DNA from: Gnetum montanum
Lineage: Eukaryota; Streptophyta; Gnetopsida; Gnetales; Gnetaceae
DNA: 64,000 nucleotides
Reading direction: 5' to 3'
Assembly (NCBI GenBank): GCA_015680685.1
Contig: MNCI01002752.1
Location: forward strand, 154,243 to 218,242
The position numbers and the translations under genes are program-made. The notes under the pieces were generated by a model, which saw nothing but the letters and a program-made list of their open reading frames with translations, was not told the origin of the DNA and searched no databases. Shown here in pieces: positions 1-12,300 of this stretch; within the stretch, counting starts at the first letter, position 1, and every line of letters starts with the position of its first letter.

Positions 1-342
1 ACCACAACTACCTTAACCATTATGTGCACCTGAAGTAGAAGAAGGTCCTTCAAAGCCTCAAGAACCTCCACTTCCTAAGACCATTTGAACTTCTTCCTCA
101 TCTTTGCATCATCATAGGAATCATATTTGTTATTTTTATCTTGGTGTTTAATTTTATTGTCCTGAACACCAAAATTTTGTAATGATTATAAATCCATACA
201 CTCAGGCATTTGTGTTTGTTTGTGTTTGTGTTTTTTAATGTCAATAGTTAGTTAATAATCCCATTCCTTCCAAAAATTTAGTAAAAAACTTGTTTCTCCT
301 TTTATTCACTCAAGGATGAGCTTTCATTTAATCATGGAGGTA
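1..342 (+). mobile_element. 3' tail of an upstream LTR retrotransposon
   Basis: The first bases resemble the end of ORF2 in the elements ending near 10817 and 35527 (proline-rich end, CCTCCACTTCC), followed by an AT-rich spacer and a polypurine tract, ATCATGGAGGTA, at 331-342 directly against the LTR that starts at 343. The rest of this element lies outside the window. The same LTR is followed by a primer site, so it could belong to this element, to the one on its right, or to a recombinant of both. Confidence 0.6.
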
Positions 343-1350
343 TGATAAGTCATGTTTTCTTGGGTTTCATTGATGAGGCCTTGTCAACACAGTCCCATTG
401 ATGCAACCTCATTGACATGAACCGGTCAACGCGACCACATTAACATGGGATTTGATGCATTAATGTGGCCTTGTCAATGCAGTGTCTATTTTTTCCTATC
501 AATATGTGCTTACCCACCATGTTTATGGCATATTTGGTCATAGTTGTAGTAGAGCTCTTGTAGTTTTCTTGCTTGAAAGTTAAAAATTTTTTCTAAGTGC
601 CCACATTAGGGGTCAAAGAGTATACGAATCTTTATTTGAGCACTATTGTACTTGAGCACAACAATGTGTGCAGTAATAAAGATGAGCTTTCTAATAAACC
701 TTGCAACACTTCAAAATAGATTAATTATTTACTTATTCATTTAATGTTTTATGTAATTTCCTTTAATGCTTTAAGTAATTAAGTAATCAATTAAGCTAAA
801 TTAAATAGTGATCAATTAAGCACATAAGTACGACCACTTTAAACATATGCTTGGTGCTTGGTAATCCCGGTAATGCTTAATGTTTGGTAACCCAGTAGCA
901 TTAAATGTGTTCAAGATGTGTACAACAAGTGGGAACGAATGCTTATGTTAGAATTAGTTAGGTGTAGCTAGTTAGATTAAATTAGTAATTTAATTATTTT
1001 ATTTTATACATTATTCTTTACCCTTAGGCAACTTAAGACATAAAAATGAGAAAAATCATATGCCTTAGTTGCACTTAACCATACTTTTGCATTTCATAAG
1101 TGTAACTGGGAAGATAATAATTGCAACAGTTAGTTTCACTTCCTACATACTAGTGTACCTAGGTTATAAGTCCACGATTTTTGACTAGATCACTCATGAA
1201 TGCTTAGTGATTTGTATGGTTGGGTGTAGGGTCTACTCACCACTCATTAATTTTACTAGCTTATGTGGAAAGATAACAAACATGAATTGAGCTATGCGTG
1301 AACACTCATATCTCATATGGTTAGGTGTTAGATTACTTCACCACTCATCA
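343..1350 (+). repeat. LTR (1008 bp) with a variant promoter array
   Basis: Starts TGATAAGTC after a polypurine tract and ends CACTCATCA, followed by a tRNA-Asp-type primer site. A degenerate TATA box, TATCAATA, lies at 497, and AATAAAGATGAG near 677 is the usual polyadenylation segment of these LTRs. The second half (AAACCTTGCAACA, 'AATCCCGGTAATG' stretch) matches the LTRs of elements B and F. The promoter array at 370-487 uses TTGATG/TCAACG-like cores instead of ATATC. It is not a close partner of the LTR at 11020-11926. Confidence 0.85.
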
Positions 1351-1351
1351 T

Positions 1352-1369
1352 TGGTGTTGTTGCCAGGGA
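1352..1369 (+). other. Primer binding site (tRNA-Asp type)
   Basis: TGGTGTTGTTGCCAGGGA, one base after the LTR end. It matches the complement of the plant tRNA-Asp 3' end (TGGCGCCGTTGCCGGGGA) except for C-to-T and G-to-A changes, the pattern expected from decay of methylated cytosines. Confidence 0.8.
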
Positions 1370-1496
1370 CAAGTCAATGTATGCTTAGTAATTAATTTTT
1401 CAAAGTTCGTTGTATTAGAAAACCAAAGTCAAAATCTTAATTTTGAATAACCCCAAATAAGTTACACACACTTAACCAATTTCTTATGTCACAGAC

Positions 1497-3930
1497 ATGG
1501 TCTCAAACAAAGATATATCACCACCTACCAAAGAGACAAGAAGAAGCAATGATAGAATCATTGATGAAGAAGAATAAGGGTGCTAATCCAAACAAGAATC
1601 ACTTATGCTCACATTGATCCTTATCATCCAAACTTCACTTTCATCTTTCATCAAGATAATCAAATGAGGTGGAGGAACATGCAAGGTAACATGGTCCTAC
1701 CTCTAAAACATTCAGCACTTAACACGCTCCAAACTACCTTAAGGGAAATGTAGTTGGACCAAATCCAAGAAGGGTATCATGTGACTCAGCACATGACAAG
1801 ACTTTATGAACCCACAAATAAGCAAATGAGAAGAGATGCTTGCATCAAGATCAAACATGTACATAGCAAAGGGATGCAGGTTAAAAATTTTGTTATCTTG
1901 AAAGAACTTGATGATGCTAATGCATTTATTTTAGAGCAACTTCACCAAAATCATGAGAAGCCTTTAAAAACACCTATCATTAGACTTGAGGAACCTTTCA
2001 AAGCCCAACTTCATTTCACTCTAGTAGAGACATGTAAGGGGAAGGCCATTGACTCAAGGTATAAGCAGGACTCAAGGCCAAGGGTTCCTACTAAATCCTA
2101 CAAAGAAGCATACAAGAGTCATGAAAGGAGAAAAAGCTGACATCATTCTCCTGCTACCTCATCTACCTCATCACAATTGTTGATAGAATCTAACAAAAGA
2201 TGATACAAGTATCAAGACTATGATAGGGAAGAAAGAAGACCTTATGACCATCATGACCAATATTCAACATATTTTGATACAAAAGATGAAGAATATGAAT
2301 GAAAGAGACAAAGGAATCAAAGAGAGGATCAAGAAAGGTATGAGCACAGAAGGGGTCACCGCTACAATAGAGCATACAAACCTGACCATGATGATGAACC
2401 CCTCATAGCAACTCGAAGAATGATAAACATTTAGGAAGCTATCCATATACCAGCCACGCATGTGATAGATAGCTGAATTAAATAGCTGGACATGAATAAC
2501 ATGTTGAGATTTGAAGGTGGCTATAATGATGATCCACAACATCACCTTCAAGCTTTCCATGATGCTTGTGTTCTTCAAAATATCAAAAGTAATTGGCAAA
2601 AATTAAAGTTATTTCCTCAAACACTTGTGAAGAAGGTAGAGATTTGGTATAGGTCATTCAAACCTAAATCAATCAAACACTAGAGTACCCTACTCAAACT
2701 CTTCAATGATAAATATCAAAATTATTCACGAGTATGTAATTTAAGAAAACAAATCTAGGGATGAAAGCAAGGAACTCATGAGACCATTGATGCAACAATG
2801 GGTAGATACTATTCACTACTACACAAATGCTAATGCCACAAATTTTCACCAAGGGAACAGCTTAGGCACATTATGGATGGTCTATGGAGAAAAAATAGAG
2901 AGACTCTTGGGATTTACACCCAAGGTAGGTTATCAAAAATGACCATCCATAACATCCAAAGGCTAATCAACCAAGTGGTAAAGGAGGAAGGTGAGCTAAG
3001 AAGAAGGAAATCAGCCAAGTAGTATAACAGAGATCCATCAATTCAAAAGAGAGATGTGCAAATATGTGACAAGTAAGAGGATGAAACCTTGGAAGATGTT
3101 ATCCAGAAAAAGACTCTACCTATTAAAAAATTAATCAATGATATAGCAACTAAGATAGAGAAAGTTTCGGATTCATTGAATGAAAAATTTGCTACAATCC
3201 TAAAGATTGTGGAAGAAAAGACTGAACAAGCACTTAACATGGGTAAGGAAAGAAAGAAGAAAAGAGATCATGGATGAGAAATTTATAAGCACAAAGGAAA
3301 AGTTGGTACTATTGAAGGATACACTTACCCTAATTCAGAGGAAGAGGAAGGATGCAATGTGTGTTACTATGAACATCCTAAGGGATGATGTCCTATTATG
3401 GCCCACTTCTAGGAATCTTGAGTATATGCACTCAATTCAAGCTTTGTTAAGAAGTAGATGCCAAAAGGACTGCCTTATTCTCAAGGTAATATCAAGCAAC
3501 CCTTCCAACCAACTTATTACCTAAGTGGAGCCTACCCTCAACCATAGGGGCAATATTAGCAGTACTGGTAGCAACCACAGACATTGGCAATGCCACTGCC
3601 AAGGCAACAATATTCATACAGGAACCTAGACCCTTATGGATATTATGTTTAGCATCCAATATCTCTAGAAAATACATCAGTTCAAACTTCTTCTCCTTAC
3701 TATCCATCAAAATACTATAGACCTACTATAAGGATGGATCAGAGTTCTCATGCACATTTGCCAGTAGCTGGTCCATCAAATCCCCCTTCTAAGCCCTTAC
3801 CACCAACATGATCACCTGCTATGCAAGATGAATTGCGATCACAACCACAATAGAGAAAAGCTACAAGGGTAGTGAACATTTAAATAGAGAATCCTACCAG
3901 CAACACTAAGGGCCAAACAAAGAAATTTTT
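1497..3930 (+). pseudogene. Degenerate gag of element A
   Basis: Gag polyprotein remnant. The probable start ATG at 1497 corresponds to the gag starts at 28078 and 50966. An N-terminal segment near 1620-1740 (FHQDNQMRW) matches the FILHQDEQ segment of elements B and F. The capsid-type domain near 2490-2960 contains FEGGYNDDPQHHLQAFHDA and WQKLKLFPQTL. A zinc-knuckle-like CNVCYYEHPKG motif is encoded at 3353-3391, with the last Cys also visible after an intervening stop. A Pro/Gln-rich tail follows. Many stops and frameshifts make it non-coding now. Confidence 0.8.
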
Positions 3931-4077
3931 TTTCTTTAAGACAAGTCCTGAAAAGGCTAGTAGAATTAAAGCTTCATCGAGACCAACTTCCCCTACCATA
4001 GATTCTCTTACTACCAACAAGCTTCCATCATCATCTAATCCAAACACGCAAACTATCATGCTCACTTAAATCATTAC

Positions 4078-4500
4078 AGACTGGATGAAGGTAGGACCAC
4101 TCCTTAAGAAGAGAATTGACCCAGGAGTTTCTTTGATTTATCTACAAATAGCTAGAAATCTACCATGCAAAGCTCTATTAGACTCAGGTTCTAGGATAAA
4201 TTTAATCTCTTACAAAACATATCAAGCATGAAACCTACCACAATTGATTAAGTGCCACATCAAGTTGGAGCTTGTAGATTAATCTATCATCATTCCTTTG
4301 GGACAAATAGATGATGCAGTGACCATTGTCAATGGGTGGTTTGATCTAGCAGACTTTTTGATAATCGATATGAAAGACGCTACCAAGGAATTTCTAATTA
4401 TCATGGGGAGAGCATGGCTTAGCACAATTGATGCTAAGCTAAGTATGAGGGATCTATCTATCAAGATCTCTAAGGAGGACAAGCATGGATCCATACACAC
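4078..4500 (+). pseudogene. Retroviral-type aspartic protease remnant of element A
   Basis: Encodes a pepsin-like retrotransposon protease fragment. The active-site motif ALLDSGSRINLIS is intact at about 4172-4210 (Asp at 4181), followed by a segment aligning with the protease regions of B (39040) and F (53617): LELVD, a hydrophobic stretch, and IIMGRAWLSTIDA near 4400-4440. Stops interrupt it. Reverse transcriptase, RNase H and integrase are absent downstream; a short tail with KPKDTLWPLTKN near 4640 corresponds to the segment just before RT in B. Confidence 0.75.
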
Positions 4501-4919
4501 GTAGCAAATTTCATGCATTACAGCTGAAAGCAAAGGGTGTAGTTGTGGACCGACACTTTAGAATGTTAACAAAGTCATCACACCAGTCCACAACAAGTGT
4601 GAAGAACAAGTGTGCACACAAGAGAGAGCAGCAGTCACAAAACCAAAAGACACCCTGTGGCCACTAACTAAGAATCAAAAATTATTTGAAAAATGCATGA
4701 AACAATCTAATCTACTTATTAACTCCCATTTTAAGAAGATGAATCCAACTAAGGACCCAAAAATGAAACTATTAAACCATAATCATACACCAATGGTAAA
4801 AGAAAATAAGAACTAAAATGATCAAGATTCCATTACCATCAGAAATACTTAGGATAATAATAGAAAAGTTAAATCAATAAAAATGGTAAGTGAACCCCTT
4901 AGAGTGTATGATCCATGAG

Positions 4920-7133
4920 ACCTAGGAAGCATTTTCCGAACACTTGCCCATGAGTTCAATCATGGGGGAGACACTATACCTTGATTTTGGATTTAATAAG
5001 TGCTTTTCTATTTTTTGTTTTACAATTCTTTTCAATTTCTAATTTTTTGATATACCTTTTTACATTCTTTAATGTTTTCTTATTCTTTGATACTTTTCAT
5101 TTCTTAAATTTTTGACATTGTTTGATATCTTTTGATTCTTTAAAATTTTCCATTCTTTTAACATTTTTCATTCTTTATACCTTTTTACAATTCTTACTAT
5201 CTTTTTTATTTCTTTCATACTTTTTTTTCAAACCCTTTGTAAATAATTTTGATTATTAATAAGGCACATATCAAATAAATCCAAGATGTAGTCCAATAAA
5301 GTGAAGATTTCTCTATGTTATCAAGTCATAAGGGATTGATCATTTGAATAGAGAGCCCACATCATCCATCCACTATTCCATTAATAAGAGGTTCTTACCA
5401 TGGCCATAATGGCATTATTTTTCATCATACAACTAAGAATAACCTTGTGATCATTATGCTTGGACTAACAAGTGAAGAACCAAGTGGGAATGAAAAGGGT
5501 GTGACATCAAGGGGATTTGTGGATTCTTTTGGATTATTGTTGTGATTTCTATCATGTTGCTAAGGCTATATTATATCCTTGTAGATCTAATGAGAAATGC
5601 GAGTAAGAGTAAAATAAGTTCTACCTTGAAATACTAACACACAAAAAATAAAAGAGCACAACATAAATTTCTAGGGGTCCCATTGAAAAGACATGTTATC
5701 CATGCCTAAAGGTAGGTGAATTCTTACAAATTTAAAAACAAATAAAGTGCCATGAATAAAAATCCTCCCTTAGAAAATACACCAAGTGACAATACTCCTT
5801 GCAACATTGATAGTCTTATGATTGCACTTCAAAGAGATGAAACAATGTGATGTCATTGGAATGGGGTATGGACTTGGTTTGAATCCTGGATAGAAAGACT
5901 AGTGATTACTTTAACCACTAATAAAATACAAGAATTCATTATGCCTATTGTAAGATACCTCATGTTCTAATTTCTACAATCCCTTCTAAGTCCATCTCAT
6001 CTCACTATTTGAATAGTCATAACTTGTGGTTTTGAGTAAAATAGCATTAGTTTCTCAATTTGGTGGTACTAATATGTGTGCTTTGCTAAACAAGTATGTG
6101 TTACATTCAACTCCTTAAGTGCCTGAGAACACTTTTAGGCATGGTTATACAAGGGGCAGTAAGGGCTGGAGCCTACTTTGGGGAGGACCCACTTACATAA
6201 CTATTGTATGTTATACCTGCCAAGTAATTCCACATCATCTTGAACCTTCCAATGTTACCAAACATCAATAAAAGCTTCCCATAACATTTAAACTATTTGT
6301 TCTCACTACATGAATCCATTACCCTTCTTACCCATCTTATGAACTTTGCTAGCTAGATATTCCTTCTCTATGAACTTCTAATGATAAAATTTTGATAAAA
6401 ATATGCATATCTCTATCATCCAAGCCCTCTAAGCAACCTTAAAACCTTCTAGAAATCCAAAAGAATCAATTTTTCCCATCAAACCCTTATAAAAAGTGAA
6501 AATTTTTGGGCTCCAATATCATGTCCCCTATGTTGGATCCACATCGATATCAAATCCCTGATGTTGGGTTCTCAATATTAGGTTTGCCAAAAAGTATAAA
6601 TACAAGGGGAATTTGTCAAATTTTTCATCATTTTCATTTTCGCACAAGGGAGGTTTTTTGGAATTTCTTCTCTAATCTAAGCTCTAACCTCCTAGCTTTC
6701 CCAAGCCATAACTTGACCGTTATCACTCTAATTGTCATGCTTTTTGAACCTATTCAATCATTGGGGGGTGCTAGTGAGGAAAGTTTGGGCCAATTTTTCA
6801 AAAAATTCTAATGCTCAGAAGGTATTTTAAGGGTAAGTATGAAGTGAAAGTTGAAATTTTTATGGAACAATTAATCATATTAATGCCAAACAATTAAATA
6901 AAACTCCTAAGGACCTACAACCATCATTATGAGCCATACATAGGGACAAAATGAAAAATTGTGAAGGGTTACAATGAAATTAACACTTATGGGACAACTT
7001 TTTACCAAGAAAAATTCTAACTCTGCAATCTTAATAACTAAGAACTTGATCTAACTAAAAGTATGAGAAAGGAAGGGAGTTATAAAAATTAGAGGATGCC
7101 TTCTAATGATTCCCAATTTCTTAATAATTGCAT
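4920..7133 (+). mobile_element. Non-coding internal block of element A (no pol)
   Basis: Begins with an internal purine tract (TCATGGGGGAGA near 4957) and a very T-rich stretch (4985-5240), then islands shared with all other elements: GTGACATCAAGGGGATTTGT at 5501-5520, a GGTCCCATTGAAAAGACATG island near 5677, and GGAGCCTACTTTGGGGAGGA at 6168-6187. In B and F the same block follows integrase; in C and G it follows gag. No coding potential is recognisable. The RT-RH-IN region has been lost between the protease tail (about 4830) and this block. Confidence 0.7.
6511..6602 (+). promoter_or_regulatory. LTR-type promoter array inside element A
   Basis: Five ATATC/ATGTT/ATATT cores start at 6516, 6530, 6547, 6561 and 6575 (steps 14, 17, 14, 14), followed by TATAAATA at 6595. 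This copies the promoter layout of the LTRs but sits inside the internal region, without LTR ends on either side. It may be an LTR fragment captured by recombination. Confidence 0.55.
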
Positions 7134-10100
7134 ATGGCCCAAAAGAGAGGAGCACAAGGAGGACCCTTGCAAGGTGCAAGTAAGAGACCAAGAGGCTAAG
7201 GTAGAGGCTGGACAAGAGGAAAAGAACTAGAACACAAGGAGTAGGAAGCCCAATCATTTAGCATTCATCAAAATACTTCTACTACAAGACAACCGGTCCA
7301 AGGAGAGGTAGAAGAATCACTAGTCCAAGAACAATGCCTCAAGTTGTCATAAGACTGCCTCCAAGCTATTCAAGAAAGATCCATCCTAACTTATGAGTGG
7401 CGAGGTACCCCTACACTCAACCATACAAAATGAGCGTAGCACGCGTGATCCGGTCGAACTCTATAGACTAAATGCCTACACGCCCCATGGAACACTTGGG
7501 GTTAATCATTTGTTGTCTTCCTAGACTTACTTGTTGTTGTCACGGTGTATGGTTAAGTAAGTCCGAGGTATATGATTTTTATGGTCTTTTCTGGTTTTAT
7601 CTCCTATGCTATGAGGTGAAGGGTTGAGAAAACTAACTAACTCTAACTAATGTCCTAAGTCTAAATTAACTAGTGTCAGCATCCATTCCCACTTACCGTA
7701 CACACCCTGAACTATGCAACTGTGGCTACCAAACGCTAATCGTTACTGGGATCACCACACGTAACGCACGTGCTCGAAGTGGTCGTACTGAGGCACTTAA
7801 CTAGCCTAAACATGATGAGCATTTGATTCCTTGACTAGCCATACACATCTGTAGATGCTCGTAATCAAGTCCCGCGTTCTAGGAGTTGAGGGTGAGAGAG
7901 ACTAATCGCAATGAGCAGCCGATTCCTTGATTAGCTGTACACATTCGTCAATGCTCGTAATCAAGTTGTACTCATGCCGCACTAATGTAGGTAATAAATA
8001 ATAGGTAGGAAATAACATGTAATAAAATCCTATTCCATGCACTGCAAGGTTTATCCATAAAGCTTCTCTGTATTGCCGTACACAACTTGCATTCAGGTAC
8101 AAAGCTGCTTAAATAAAGATCCGTTCACTTGGGGACTCCTATTGGGGGCACATGGAAAATATTCTATCTCTGGAGTGATCAAATTGCCAGAGTTTCCCTA
8201 CTTTAAGCCTAGGATGGGAAATAAGGGGAGTGCCGCCTCTTATTTATAGATTTGACGGCGGACCGCGATATCGCGTACGCGACATCGCAGGGGACGACTC
8301 GATATCGCAGCGGCCACAATATCGCGGCTTGTGCATATCACATCTCATCACTAACCATAGTCATTGTGGAGATGAACTTTGGTTTGTTTATGGAATTTAC
8401 GCTAGAAGCAAAAAAGACACGACTTAAGGCATCACCATTATGGCCTACCTTATCTAATAGTGGTGAATGATTCCTTGGGGAAACCTAGCAGTTCTAGCAC
8501 AACAAGGAAGAGGGAATCACAGTTAACATTAGAGGAATCTTAGTTTCATTCTTGATCAAGGAAATTGTAGAAGCTTTGAATATACCCAATAAAGGGGCAA
8601 GGTTAGCACATTTTTCCATCCAATCTAATCTTAAAACTAGAAAACTATGGCTAAAATGGGCTTATTGCAAAGAAGATAAGGGCTATAATGAGCTAGCTCT
8701 AGAAGAAAGAATCTACTTCAAAATCAGTACCTATTACTTATTTGCAACAAAAGGACTCAACTGACTATCCATTTATGCAACTAGAGGAAGTGCAATCCTG
8801 ATGGGAAAATATAATGCCAACCTTGTACAACTCTATTTTATGGAAATTTAGAGGTGGTTCGAAGCAAGGAAGGTAGGAAAGCTAACACTTCCATTTCCCT
8901 ACCTTATCAATAAGCTTGCAAGCAAGTCGAAATGCTAGGATACACCAATGATGTTCCCAGGAGAGGCCAAAATGCTTGATATGCTGAATTGCTCAAACCA
9001 ACACCACCCAGGAAAGATCAAAATGAAGAACAAGAACAAGAGTAAGAGTAAGAGCAACAACATGAGAAATAGAAACAATAGAAAGTTTCACTACCATTGC
9101 CGCAAGATTATATAGACCATCGATGAATCATCTACAATAGATTGTAGAAACCATCAACTGGGGAACAAGGAAGGAGGTCAACCTTTACAGAGTTATCGAT
9201 AGTGCCATTCAGCCCATAGTTTTAGTAGATCCAACAAGTGGATAGATTTCACTATAATTAGGAAGATAGGATTAATGGTCATAACAAATCTCTAGAAACG
9301 TTGCATCATTCCAAGGGGTGCTTGAGACTGAAGAAGGAGCCATAATAGTAGTAATGTAGCACCAAGATGCAATGAGAGTAGTAGAGGTGATCACTGATCA
9401 CATCAAGAAGTCCTTCAACGTACCTGTTGTGCCACCAGTAGATTTAATTGGAGCCAAAGATGCTCAAATGTTAGTTGCAACCTTGATGACTTTTGCTAAC
9501 CATGAGGGTGTGCTTGATAGACTACTATAGACTAAGCAAACCATGACAACACTCTTCGACATCCCTAGTGATGTCATTGTAGTACAGTCTGAGTTCATTG
9601 CTACTAAGGAAAAACTGGTCATGGTAGAGACAAGGGTAGAGCATGTAGAAAATGAAATTCTAAAATTACAAGAAGAGCTTACCCTGAGAGTTGAACGAAG
9701 AGATCCCACATAATTTATTACACCTGCCTAGATAGAGTAGATGAGCCATCTAATCAAGAAGAATAAATAGATAACAATAGAGAAGGAGAAAGCAGTATGA
9801 AATGCCTCCATAGTGGAAGCATAAACATACGCATATGTCAAGGCACTTACCACTATCTATGGGAAAAATAAACTTGTTATTGATAACATGAGGTTGACCA
9901 CTGTCTATGGGAAAAATAAACTTGTTATGGAAAAGTAGAAAAACATTTTAGAGGAGAGCATCCACCAATTAAGGGAACAATTGGTAAGGATCAACCAAGA
10001 CATGATCTACCTCATATGAGAAAATCCAAGCCTCTCAATGGAGGAGGTACACTCCATCTGACAAAAGTTAGCCATTGAAATAAGCACGTGGTAAAATAAG

Positions 10101-10817
10101 GCAAAGAAACATGAAAGGCTCAAAGAACACTTCCGTGATTAGGTGGGCATGTACAAGTAAATTAACTAGAAAGAGATTTAGATGGCCAAAGCTAGAATCA
10201 ACACCATTTTAGCACAAAATCCTAATGGGCAACCCATTTTGGATAGTTATGCCCTTGTCCACCAAGTGGAAGTGAAAAAAAAAGACCTACAGATTAAGGA
10301 TCTAAAAGAATACATGGGGTTAGCTAACCTCTGTTATGATAACTTAGTCATGTTGATAGCAGGTAAGCCTAAGAATGAATTAGAATAGCAAGTAGTAGCC
10401 ACATATGCTCTGTATGAAAAAGAGTTTGCAGATTGTAAAGATACTTTATAGGAACTCCAAGTGGTAGACTCTAAATTGAATGCATTGAAGGCTGGCTACC
10501 AAGAGCAAAAAGATGTAGTAGTAAACTTGGCTAGAAGATTGACTCATTATCATGAACTACATGAAAAGGCCAAAGCTTTTGAAGAAAGAAGGCAGTTTGT
10601 AGCCTAGTACATCAAAGAAAATCAGATGTTTTTGCAACTACCATGCCCATGGAATGTACTCACTCCATCACACATTGCACAACAAGCATGGATGGTACAT
10701 GACCTAAGAATGAATAAGGAGAAGCTTTAGGCACTCTTAAATCAATATAGATTTTAGAAGCCTGATGACAAGGGGAAGTAACTGATGGAGGAGCCACCGC
10801 CAGCTGGAACTACATAA
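7134..10817 (+). pseudogene. Degenerate ORF2 of element A, split by a solo LTR
   Basis: Second open reading frame of the pol-less elements. ATG at 7134 (MAQKRGAQGGP) aligns with MAPKRGQQEGP at 32739 in element C. The reverse solo LTR at 7391-8350 interrupts it after about 85 codons; homology with C resumes at 8356 (SPLWPTLSNSGE, EERIYFKISTYYLFATKGL) and continues through a charged coiled-coil-rich region to the GTT-stop ending near 10817 after EEPPPAGTT. It has many stops and some frameshifts. The function of ORF2 is unknown. The base pair at the expected splice acceptor is changed (TTGCAT instead of TTGCAG before the ATG). Confidence 0.7.
7391..8350 (-). mobile_element. Solo LTR with perfect 5-bp target duplication
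   Basis: On the plus strand it begins TTATGAGTGGCGAGGTACCCC (canonical TGATGAGTGG with one change) and ends CATCTCATCA, so its reading direction is minus. A TATA box is at 8241-8248 (TATTTATA), and promoter cores start, on the minus strand, at 8322, 8305, 8285 and 8271. CTAAC occurs at 7386-7390 and again at 8351-8355, the 5-bp duplication expected for Ty3/gypsy integration. Flanking sequences join in register with ORF2 of element C. The internal region was presumably lost by LTR-LTR recombination. Confidence 0.93.
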
Positions 10818-11019
10818 GGCTACATCAAGCTTCACCAAATTTTCTTTTTTGTTGATTTGTTATTTCATATCTTGTGTCATTTTGAAAACACCACTATAGC
10901 AATTAAGAGTCATGTACATAGTGGTCAGTGTCATGTAAATCCACCTCCCAAATTTGTAAAGAACTCCATCCTCATTTTTTTTTAACTCGAGGACAAGTTT
11001 TCCGTTAGTCATAGGGGTA

Positions 11020-11926
11020 TGATAAGTCAAGTTTTCACATGACTATAATATCGAGCATCCAATATTGGAGCCATGATATCAGATCCCTCATATCGAGGCA
11101 CAAGCTATGATGTTAGATATTTGATATCATGGACAAGTACAGGCCTATAAATATGATACTTAGGCACAAGGTCCAACAACAAATTCATTCCACCTTAGCA
11201 AAACTCTATCAATTTGTTTTCTTGATTTTAGTACTTAGCACTTAGCAGTGTATGCCTGTAGTGTGGTGTTAAGTGATTGTATGAAGTCTTTATTCAAGCA
11301 TCTTGTACTTGGATACAAGTTTGAATGGCAATAAAGATCGAGATTACTTTTCACCATTGCAACATCCACTTAGTTTTTATTGTTTCCCTTGAATAATGTT
11401 TACTATTTTCACTTAGTCTATTGATTATTGTTTTCTTAGTTACTATTTACTTTCCCATGAACTTAACTTTTACTATTGTTAAGTGGAATGGATACAATTG
11501 ATTTTGAGCATAAAGTGTGATCATTTAATAACCTAGTAGTATTATCGCTTGGTTTGCCTAGTAGCGAGATACTTGGTAATCCCAGTAATGATTACATAAG
11601 TCCAAGACGTGTGCGAAAAGTCAAGAACGAATGTCCATTACCTAGGTTAGACTAGATTTATTTGTTTTTTACTTAGACTTAAAACCACTTTCATTTACCT
11701 TATGTTTACTAGGAGTTAAATGGCCAAAGCAACATCAGTTATCATACACCTCACTGTGAGTTAAACCATATACATTGATTTTACTAGTTCACATGGGAAG
11801 ATAATGATCATGAACTAAAACCAATTACTAGTATAATCACATTACCTTGTCTATAGAATTCAACTAGGTTACATGCAAACACTCATATCTCGTATGGTTG
11901 GGTGTTGGATTCTCCACTACTCATCA
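11020..11926 (+). repeat. 3' LTR closing element A (907 bp)
   Basis: Starts TGATAAGTCAAG directly after a polypurine tract (CATAGGGGTA, 11010-11019) and ends ACTACTCATCA. Promoter cores start at 11048, 11062, 11076, 11090, 11110 and 11124 (steps 14,14,14,20,14), and TATAAATA at 11146. AATAAAGATCGAGATTAC near 11333 is the polyadenylation region. It belongs to the subfamily of the split LTR E (shared TTTAGTACTTAGCACTTAGCAGTGT-type segment), not to that of the LTR at 343-1350. Confidence 0.88.
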
Positions 11927-12149
11927 ATATCCTTGCCCTTTTAATGTTTTAATTGACTTCAAAGCTCTTGGTGATTACATGTCAATCCTTGTCAAGAATT
12001 TCCTTTGTCAAAAATCAAATCTTGTCAAAAATTAAATCTAACTCAATGTTAGTAGCCTAGCTATATATTAAGAATATATGTCTTACAATGATCCATAGGG
12101 ATCATCATTTGCAATGATGATAAAATGCTTGTTTCTCAAGTTGTGCCAG

Positions 12150-12300
12150 TGATAGGTGGCTCAAGTGGTTAGCTTATCATTTTGTTAGACAAGACATTAC
12201 TAATTTAAATCACACTTGAGGCTTTATTCTATTTATCTATACTTTTATAAAGTATCATGTTAGCTATATGTCTTAGTGTATACTTATAGTCATTCTTTCA
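12150..12300 (+). repeat. SINE-like repeat, copy 1
   Basis: Contains a pol III A-box-like GTGGCTCAAGTGGTTAG at 12156-12172, a degenerate B box about 40 bp later (TTTAAATCACACTTGAGG), and the shared 3' part with TTAGCTATATGTCTTAG near 12262. The same order of segments appears in reverse at 14873-15070 and 49361-49495. No clear target duplication or tail was found. Confidence 0.45.
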
